This document shows, piece after piece, positions 33,291-40,809 of a stretch of DNA of 40,809 nucleotides (within the stretch, counting starts at the first letter, position 1; the number at the start of each line of letters is the position of its first letter). The position numbers were made by a program, and so were the translations under genes. Below the pieces are notes generated by a model. That model was not told where the DNA came from and searched no databases. It saw only the letters and a program-made list of their open reading frames with translations. The stretch lies in NCBI GenBank assembly GCA_002633005.1, contig NMRA01000002.1, positions 2,530,802 to 2,571,610 of the forward strand. Reading direction: 5' to 3'. This DNA comes from Phoronis australis (Eukaryota > Phoronida > Phoronidae).

Positions 33291-33642
33291 CGTGTGATAT
33301 ATTAAATAGATCCCGTAGAGTTTTGTAGAATCAATAATTTCGATAAGGAAGATGTGATTTAGTTTGCAGTTCATGGCAAATTCTTGTATTTCCGTAATAA
33401 TTTCGAATGTACTGAACTCACTTCTTACTTAAAATGAATAACAGGGTTACACTGAGTGTCAAATTGATGGTGACAAAAAAGTTTAAGAATTTTAGAAAAT
33501 ACTTGTTAACACTAAAAGACTGCTTTCATTACCTTGACTACTAAGCAAAGCTTTGTAAAGAAAAGCAACAGACGTGTTTTTAAAAATCCTCTTTAATCAA
33601 AATAAACTAGAAATAGTCATCACAACGCTTTCAAACAGCCAC
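33291..33642. other. No gene seen
   Basis: AT-rich spacer between the tandem array and the next relic. Confidence 0.5.
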
Positions 33643-33955
33643 CTAGCATTTACAATTATACATCCGTGTGTCAGAGGCCCTGATCAATTCATTGCCATTT
33701 GAGTTGGCTAAGTGGAAGGTAAGAAGCGTGTCGACCTCTTCATGGGAACCTTGAGAATCCGGTGGATGACCAGGTGCCATACATGTACATGTAACCACTG
33801 TAAGAAAGGCGAATATAATTTGTCGCCATGTCAGACAAGTGTTTTCTCCCCAAGAAATGGTCCATATAGGTCTTTCTGCCATTCTTAACGGAGGAAGTTT
33901 TCCAAACTGTCCATAAAATGCTCCGTTCTGCATACCAGCAGGAGATTTTCAACAA
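33643..33955 (-). pseudogene. Relic of a multicopy ORF with a HEEADT-type motif
   Basis: The minus-strand frame at 33933-33643 contains SHEEVDTLLTFHLAN, then NELIRASDTRMY. This resembles the (H/Q)EEADT-LxxHA and SPDTDV pair seen in repeated, probably mobile, ORFs of cnidarians and other invertebrates, thought to be PIN-like nuclease motifs. Here the acidic residue expected after DT is replaced by Arg, and the upstream part is in another frame, so it is not functional. The match is short and made from memory; moderate to low confidence. Confidence 0.4.
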
Positions 33956-35996
33956 GATATTTTGGGTGTTAAATTCATGTTAAGTTGCTTTACGGAAACA
34001 ACTTACAATGTCTTAACTGAAAAATGGAGGCACTAAAATAGGTGCGTTTAAGTAACTTCTGTGTTTTTTACCTATAACTAGTATTATCTGTAGTACTTTA
34101 CTGCACCCGTGAAATGAGGTTTTAAAAATCAAGCAATTACCCTGTTCATGTAAAAGAACCCAATCCAGTGCTAATTCGTGTTGCTGACATTGTACACTGT
34201 GTAGTTTCCACCACGCACTTTGCGGACTGTCCCACTTTTTTGAATTTTTCCGCCATTCCGTCACATCATCTATAGAATTCAAAAAATCAAAATGAGCGGT
34301 ATTTACATTTATGCAGAAATTGAGGTTTAGAAAATTCTTAACGGCGAACACGTGTCAGGTTGGGCGGGTTTCAACAACACATTGGTTTCAAGTTCATTCA
34401 GTCACATTTCAATAACTCAAGCACCAACTGATGCCTTTGGTCGCATCTTTCATAACGTTTTTTTTACATTAATCAATCGTCCTACGCCGACTGTAAATTC
34501 CACAAATAACTTTTTACGTGCCTGACGAATCATGTATGGTGCAACCTTCATCCAACAGATGGGGCAAGTGCCTACATACGGGAACTGTATTTCAAAATGG
34601 CAGCCGCTTGAGTTCGCTAAAAGATTATATAGTATTTACTTCTAAGTTTTAATTAACTTGAGGTGAGTATTGACTTTTAGAGCGTATTTCTCAAGTTCGC
34701 TCACCAGAGTCAGTTAAAAACTGGAATATTTCCTTTAGTTGGTACGACCGCTCCATCCTGAGGCCCCAAAGTAGAATTCAAATGGATGCCCCTTGCAACT
34801 CAATATATTGTAAACATTAGACAACAGTAAAGAGACTAAAGAGAAACCACGTACGCGTGGTAGATTCATGATGTTTTTTTTGAAACCTTAAACTTTGGAA
34901 CACTCTTCAAGACGTAGCCTATAGCTTTGTACCGATATCGTAAAAAACTGACATTATTCCGTGAAAAGGTCAACCACTATAGTCCGATTACCTCTCGTCG
35001 TCAGTCTCCAAAGGTCGTCCGCCATCTTGTTTCGCGTGCAGCGCTGCCACGCGGGACTTAGCGTTCCAATTTGGAACGCTTGTCTGCACGTTAGGTACTA
35101 ACCTCTCGGGAGAAACACGCGTGGAAGAACTGAGACTAAAATTAATGCATTTACCAACTGTTTTTTTGAGACCACTTAAAAACTTGTTGATTTTACTAAT
35201 GCACTTTTTTGTTCATTTTCAGAAGATATTTTCGAAATTAAATTTTCTTCAGACGGAACAAAAAGCAACCCAGGGATTGTTTATGCAATGTATCTATTTG
35301 TCCCAGGCACTAACCGACATCTGTTAGGCCAAAGGAAAAACGCAGCAGACAAATGGAACACGCTGGGTGCTTAACAGTTTCGGCCCACGCCTTGGTCATC
35401 AAAATATTGTTCACTTGTTTTTTTATTGCAAAACACAGTACTGAACTCAACATTTATGTTGAAAATTTTGGTTAAAGCATTTTGAATTTATTTGAAGAAA
35501 ATTAAAATACTTGAATTGATAGAGAATGGCCACCAATAAAGTAAAACATTGACTTTATTTCACTATATTGCATTTGTTACATACAACACAGCATGACATA
35601 ATCAAAAATAAAAGAAGAGATTGAGCAATAAAATTCAAATGCAACTTGGGTATTTATTTATTTATTTATGAATGCAGAAGCCTGTTAAAGATGAGAAAAA
35701 ATCAAACAATACAATTATGGGTAATTTATTAGAACAATTGTATCGAGGTTCAATGATCAACTTCCGCCTACCAAGTCTCAAAGGCTTACAGTTCTGTTTT
35801 GGCTGACAAGGTGTTAACAGAGAATGAAGAGTAACTGAAAAGAAAAAGAAGGACAGCAGAGATAAGTGATGTTAAGAACAACAAGAGCAAAAAGTCAAAT
35901 AAAGAGGTCACAAATACAAAATAAGTAAGGTCTGCCTGGAATAAAACAATTGTGATTTATTTTCCAGAACTGAAATTCTAAATCAATTTTAATCGA
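33956..35996. other. No recognisable gene; perfect palindrome at 35060-35080
   Basis: Frames are short. AGCGTTCCAA-T-TTGGAACGCT at 35060-35080 is a perfect 10 bp inverted repeat around one base, in a locally GC-rich, CpG-containing patch (about 35000-35120) that could be regulatory. A TTTA simple run lies near 35651-35668. Confidence 0.45.
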
Positions 35997-36345
35997 TTTA
36001 AAAATCGATATCATACCAGTAAAACAGTTTGTGGTTGAAGTAGAGTTGCTGTAAACCACTTTCCACTATTTTCTTGGCCTTTTTCTGTGTGGTTTTCTGT
36101 CCTTTCAAAAGGCGGCAGCACATGACGACCATAGGTGTCATTATAAAATGGCTGCCGAAAAGCAATGCACAGTTGAACAACTCGGCTTAAGTAAAAGAAA
36201 ACGTTTGAATCAACGAATACTATATATTTGTGAGAGTTAAATCAAGTCCTATTCAGATCATAACTTTGAAGTGGAATAATTGGGTGAGTAAGACAACAAG
36301 CCGGTTTTATGCTTAGGCGGACGACTATAGGGTTTCGGAGTGTAC
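35997..36345 (-). repeat. Dispersed repeat, right member of the inverted pair with 4240-4569
   Basis: Reverse-complement copy of 4240-4569, slightly longer because of small insertions. It starts at AAAAATCGATATCATACC and ends near GGTTTCGGAGTGTA. No coding frame is conserved between the copies. Confidence 0.85.
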
Positions 36346-37789
36346 TCGTGAGTCAAAAAGAATTAGTCTAGTCAGTAAACCAACACGACATGATTGGATG
36401 GCATGAATAGGGTTGGAAGTGAAAACGTAGAATCAAGTGTCATGCACGTCACTCTTGAATTGCTTATCAAATGTTATTCTGTACGCTTTGAAATCATGAT
36501 CGCGTGTAGACATTTATTGTAAGGAATTGTATGGCAAATGTAACTGCACAGAAGTCAAGCCCTACAAAGAACTTATTCTCTCGAATATACGATTTTTCAC
36601 TTTTTTCTTGTCACTCAGTCGGTTGCAATTTTCGAATTACCGATGAACTCATGAACTAAATCATGCGCTGGCTCATTGGCTGTAAATGCTACTCATGAAT
36701 GTCACTACTTGACGTCAATGGGTCAAAAACTATGGGTAGAAGTTGGCAGACTGTTATATTCGTTGTTATGAGAGGAAAGTAAAAAGAGGCCAAATATAAT
36801 CAGTCAGACCATTTGTGGTTTTCTAAATGTGTCAAGGGAATTTGATTTGGTTAGTACTAACACACTGAGCAAGAATTTTCCTCTTATTCTTTTGTTTTAT
36901 ATCCATTTCACCAAGTGGTGAAAAGCCCTCAGCTCCGGTGGACCTTCAGCGCTGTATAAGAGCTGAGTATTGGCTGTAATTTGTAGAAAATCTTCCAGTA
37001 CATGGAGGGCCTATGGGATGACCTCCGTCACTACTGCGGCTAGCCGTGTCAGTGGCCCTCTAGGTCTCATCTGCGATCCCAGTCTCTACTATTGAACATC
37101 CCATGACTTTCAAGTTTTTCCTAAACGGACCCATTTTGGTCGGTTGGCAAAATACCTTCAAAACTATATAAATCCTGAAAGTAGAAAGCCAGTAGAATTT
37201 TGACTTTATACCAAACTGGTATTACTTGGGTCACATAACCACTTTTTAATGGAATTTAGCAAAAAAGAAATGTACTTCCTCTACAAATCAATGGTATCAA
37301 TAACATTAATAACGAAAATGTGTTCAATATGTTGAAGTTTAAATCTCAAAAGCGCTGTTTTGTTTTCTTAGCTCGTCGTGCAAAAATGTCCAGAGCATTT
37401 TAAAAAGCAATTCTTGGCAGCGTTTTGGAGAACAGCAAATAAAGCATTGTATGAACGGTTGATATGACTCCAGTCACCCATTTCTGAGATATGGTATTCT
37501 GAAGTTTGTCAAATTTCGTCATTTTTCTATAGTCTTGCATAACCGTGAGAAATTACTAGCACGTGTTCTCCCTATACTCCATTGCATCTAGGTTTTCAAA
37601 CTTGACGCAAGTAAGTCAAACTCATCACAACAAGATTCAAACTCGAATCGGTGTGAAGTCAAAATTTGTTGTGGAGAAGTCCATATCTGAGACGTGATGT
37701 TCTGAAGTCATGTAGCCTAGTAATGACATTTTCCATTTTTCTACATAAATGTAACCAGACTGGAAGTGATAAGTTTACAAATCACTTCA
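36346..37789. other. No recognisable gene
   Basis: AT-rich sequence with only short frames. A small hairpin, TTCACC-AA-GTGGTGAA-like, lies near 36907-36922. Confidence 0.4.
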
Positions 37790-38010
37790 GTTTTCTCAAG
37801 TAGATATCCATCGTGGAATGGACGCGCTGACCAATACGCTACCTACAAGAAACAGCGTGACATCTTGCTCCTCGACATCTCTGCCTGTGATGGTTTGGTC
37901 CTTCAGAACAGACGCAGCGTACTGGTCAATGGGATAGGTATAGTATCTTTCCCGTACAGATCTTCTCCCACAACAGGAATCCAGATTGCTTTGTACACGT
38001 AAAATCATAA
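37790..38010 (-). pseudogene. Relic of a multicopy ORF, HIRAN-like segment, one frameshift
   Basis: Minus-strand readings give YKAIWIPVVGEDL in one frame, then VRERYYTYPIDQYAASVLKD, QTITGRDVEEQ and a GSVLVSASIPRW ending in the next frame. The order AIW-PVVGE-L, RE..., D-YAV-V-KD-T-vGh-Pr..., GG-i...G-RW is that of a repeated ORF common in invertebrate genomes and resembles a HIRAN-like domain. A single frameshift just after GEDL and altered residues (GRDVEE for the usual GH-P) show decay. The family name is inferred from memory. The + strand open frame in the same place is a shadow. Confidence 0.45.
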
Positions 38011-38662
38011 AAACCGCGAATCGAAACTTGGCCAAGAAGCGCGCGCTAGGGCCTACATGTAATATGTGGGCCCGCTCAATGAGATAAATGTAACTACACA
38101 GCTCATTGGGCCTGCTACTCTGGCAAATGAACACTGATGACACCCACGCGCTCGCTCACTCGGTGCACACCTGTTGACTCTCTTCAAAACGTCACGTGAC
38201 GATACCATATGTGTTCGTCCAGATTTTTCTCGTTGCGGGGTGCGATGAAGCGCTGATTTTGACTTAATCTGCGGTTAATACCGACTCCGAGACTACAGGA
38301 ACTTAAGAATCTTAAGAAAGGCTATTTGGAAAACTTAAGGAGAATTTCAGGTAATTTGAGTCAAACTATTTTTACTCAAGAATTCAAGTTGTCCTATCGA
38401 CGATCGAAGCATCAGTCGGCAAGTTTTCGCCCTGTGATTTCAGTACATTTTTTTAAAAAGATCGTAATTTAACAACAGAGTTTGATAGCAATGCACCACA
38501 GTTTTGTAGAAAGTCTGTCATATGTTACACGTACGTCACAGCGCGTAAATTTGATGAATCATAGCTTCCGATTTCACCCGTTACGGAGACCGGGCGTGCG
38601 TTCAGTAGACGCTAGGACCTACGCTAGGGCCTAGCTAAAACCTAGTCAAAGTCACGTGTTCT
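38011..38662. other. No gene seen
   Basis: Locally CpG-richer than most of the window (38030-38180, 38560-38660). No exon or promoter element is identifiable. Confidence 0.4.
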
Positions 38663-38745
38663 CATTTAAAATGCACGGCAATATCTCACGTAATCTCGCG
38701 AAGTCTTGCTTTTTAGCGAGGTCTTTGCGTTACTGAACGGGAGGC
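38663..38745 (+). repeat. Short dispersed repeat, copy 3 of 3
   Basis: The best-preserved form of the family also found at 13670-13762 and 26045-26100. It is followed directly by GGCGGTTTTTAACCGCC (38751-38760s), a palindrome absent from the other copies. Confidence 0.6.
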
Positions 38746-40331
38746 GGTTTTTAACCGCCGTAGGCTACAAAAAGCGTCTCCCTGGGCGCTTATTAGGGCG
38801 AATACGGTAGCCCTAATAGATGGTGACATCCGTGCACGAAACGATGATTTTTATTTAAACAAGCATCAAGTGGTGACTGGCGCCAACGGGCTGGGTGAGT
38901 AGATTTTCTGGTTCCGGCACTCGCCCAGCTGGGTAGCAGGGTTTTTCAAGACTATAAAAGCCTGGGTATATCCTTGACTTCCACACTTTTCCAAAAGAGG
39001 GAAAACTACTAAGGAATGGCTGAGGAGAGTAAAAGTCTAGTTGCCGTGCGTATTGGTATGTTTTTTGGAGATCGATTCAACATCAGACAACTTGATTTTT
39101 GGTAACGTAGATACAGTGTAAGTCTTTTGACCACACCACCTTGCAGGACGATGCCATGTTTGTCAAGGCGCCTCGTTTTCGATCAACACGACAGCAGCGC
39201 GCCCCGCGTTCGTGAAGTACATAATGTAGGTGAATAGGCATCATAAAAGTTGCTTGGGGCTCAGGGAATCTGAGCGGTGACCGTTTTAAGCGAGAAGTTC
39301 TTGACATGGCGTTAGGCCTAGCTACTGTCAAACTTTCAAATCGGGCTTTTTTAACTGAGTGATTACACCTCATCACATACTCCGATGGAAATATGTAGTC
39401 AGAGAATGGCTTGACGTAATTTTTCATCTGATAGTATTTTTGTTAAAAGTTGGTTATATCGCTGGAAATGGGAGAATCACACTATTCCGGATACGCACAC
39501 ACGTTTACACAGACGCATGCATGTCAATCCACCAATCCACAATGAATTGGACACTGGATGAAAAACATACCAGTGTTTGACGAGCACTTTCTATTCCAAA
39601 TTTGAAAACGCCGGCCCTTTACCGTACTATACTAGCAAGTAATATCAGATAAAAAACCTATTTCCTGCTGTTTTGTTTCTTATTCGATTTTGAGGCATTC
39701 ACACCGCACTGTGACTTTGTGAGCTCTCTTGGTGCTGTATAGCTTAGCTAGGTATAGACATTTACTTCTAGGCTCCCTTTTTACCCTACGGTGTAACCAC
39801 AACGTACGTTTAAGGTAGGTGGATACACAAAAAAATAAATTTTGACTGTTTTTTTACATTTTTATGTCATCCTAATCTTTAATTCTTGGTGCACAGTATA
39901 CTGAAGAAAAATAAAATTATTCTGAAAATCCCAATTTGTTTTTTAGCTATATTTGACCAAGCCTCAGTAAGTCATATGGCTTGAGTGCTCACCAGCTCAG
40001 TGATTGACAACTGGGGCGGAGCTTATATACAAGGACACTAGCTCTAATCTAACCCTGTCAACAAGCATTGCGTAACCGGGCAATCGAGAGTGCTGTACCA
40101 GCTGATATTGGTGTTGTAGCAAGACCAAGAATAAAATAATTCTATTTTTGACCATGTGAAAGTTGGTAGTGAAATGGTGAACTAGCTCCTGTTCCGAGCC
40201 TGAGCCTGTTTGTCTATCTGCAAAAAAAATTAAGTTGAGTACGCCAAGCCCTACCGAAGCCATCACTGCTCTCAGCTTGAGGAGTCCGTGCAGAAATTTT
40301 TGGAATGTGTTTGTGACAGGTTTTCTTGGTT
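38746..40331. other. No recognisable gene
   Basis: A GGGCGCTTATTAGGGCG block near 38786-38804 is the complement of the TAAGCGCCC words near 12.5 and 13.0 kb. Minus-strand frames of 114 and 89 codons (39083-39427, 39997-40266) carry no domain I recognise. Confidence 0.35.
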
Positions 40332-40441
40332 GTTTAGCTTGGTTGTTTACTGCTCTTGTTCAGTTCAAGGTTATCTTTGTTGCCTCTTGATATATGTTTA
40401 GCTTGGTTGTTTACTGCTCTTGTTCAGTTCAAGGTTATCTT
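40332..40441 (+). repeat. Direct duplication of 46 bp
   Basis: The 46 base segment 40332-40377, beginning GTTTAGCTTGG, is repeated exactly at 40396-40441, 64 bases downstream. The perfect identity implies a recent duplication or an assembly duplication. Confidence 0.9.
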
Positions 40442-40809
40442 CCCCATTGGTTAGTTTTATATTTGGCGCACATTCTGATTGGTCGAATAGGTTCACTTGC
40501 ATGCTATATGTTAGATTTTTGTACTATCACATCAGAAGCTTTTAATACATCATACGAACCACCTCGGGTTTTATCTTTGTGCAATATAAACCCACAGAAA
40601 TTGTGCATGTATAAGATAAGTCGGTAATACAGAGTCAGGTGTCTTGCGAGAGGACGCTGAGTGTCGACGTGGGTGGTGTTGCACGATTCGGTGAGAGTGC
40701 ATGCACGCGCTGGGAAGACATGCCGCGCGCGCGACACATATGGACAACTACATGCCGTCAGAGTAGAGTCTTCGCAGATAAACCGTGCTTCTGTGCTGGG
40801 AACGCGCCG
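40442..40809. other. No gene seen; CpG-rich end
   Basis: The last 180 bases are rich in CpG (including CGCGCGCGCGAC near 40725) in contrast to the rest. This could mark the promoter or first exon of a gene beyond the window, but no element proves it. Confidence 0.3.

Noticed and set aside
37766-38002. A + strand open frame of 78 codons with well-biased codons that looked like a terminal exon
   Set aside because: The opposite strand in the same place matches a repeated ORF pattern (AIW-PVVGE, D-YA-VLKD-T) over two frames, so the + frame is a shadow.
1-40809. Search for tRNA B-box-like sites, rRNA, CRISPR-like arrays and further deaminase copies
   Set aside because: None found by eye. No second HAE plus PCxxC pair was seen in the translated frames.

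Overview
This is animal (metazoan) nuclear DNA, most likely from a marine invertebrate. The evidence is spliced genes with long introns, very low gene density, relics of LINE and hAT elements, a discoidin-domain exon, and many copies of the palindrome TACATGTA, which is common in several lancelet, hemichordate, echinoderm and mollusc genomes. I cannot name the species. The window has three gaps of N (15465-15477, 16691, 28757).

The most important content is a small two-exon gene on the + strand (exon 1 at 25391-25746, exon 2 at 30712-30955). The spliced product is 199 residues. It has a signal peptide and a complete zinc-deaminase signature: His98-Ala-Glu100, then 28 residues, then Pro129-Cys130-x-x-Cys133. 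I read it as a secreted AID/APOBEC-like nucleic-acid or nucleoside deaminase. The signature is split by a 4.97 kb phase-2 intron, so neither exon shows it alone.

Layout: 1-497 is one arm of a 0.5 kb repeat whose inverted partner lies at 19953-20445. A minus-strand exon with the N-terminal part of an F5/8 type C (discoidin) domain lies at 681-1068; its neighbouring exons were not found. From 1.5 to 25 kb the sequence is repeat-rich and has no intact gene. It holds two LINE reverse-transcriptase relics, a broken member of a multicopy invertebrate family at 7.0-8.1 kb, a three-unit tandem repeat, a 155 bp MITE with target-site duplication, a fold-back pair and several dispersed repeats. The deaminase gene follows at 25.4-31.0 kb. 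Its intron contains a 2.48 kb hAT-like transposon with perfect 15 bp terminal inverted repeats, a possible 5 bp target duplication and a broken, intron-containing transposase on the opposite strand. Downstream are a second MITE of the same type, a two-monomer higher-order tandem array (32.3-33.3 kb), and two more multicopy-element ORF relics on the minus strand (33.6-34.0 and 37.8-38.0 kb). The last 2.7 kb contains no identifiable gene.

No operon-like organisation exists. The only apparently functional gene seen complete is the deaminase. No tRNA, rRNA or CRISPR was seen.
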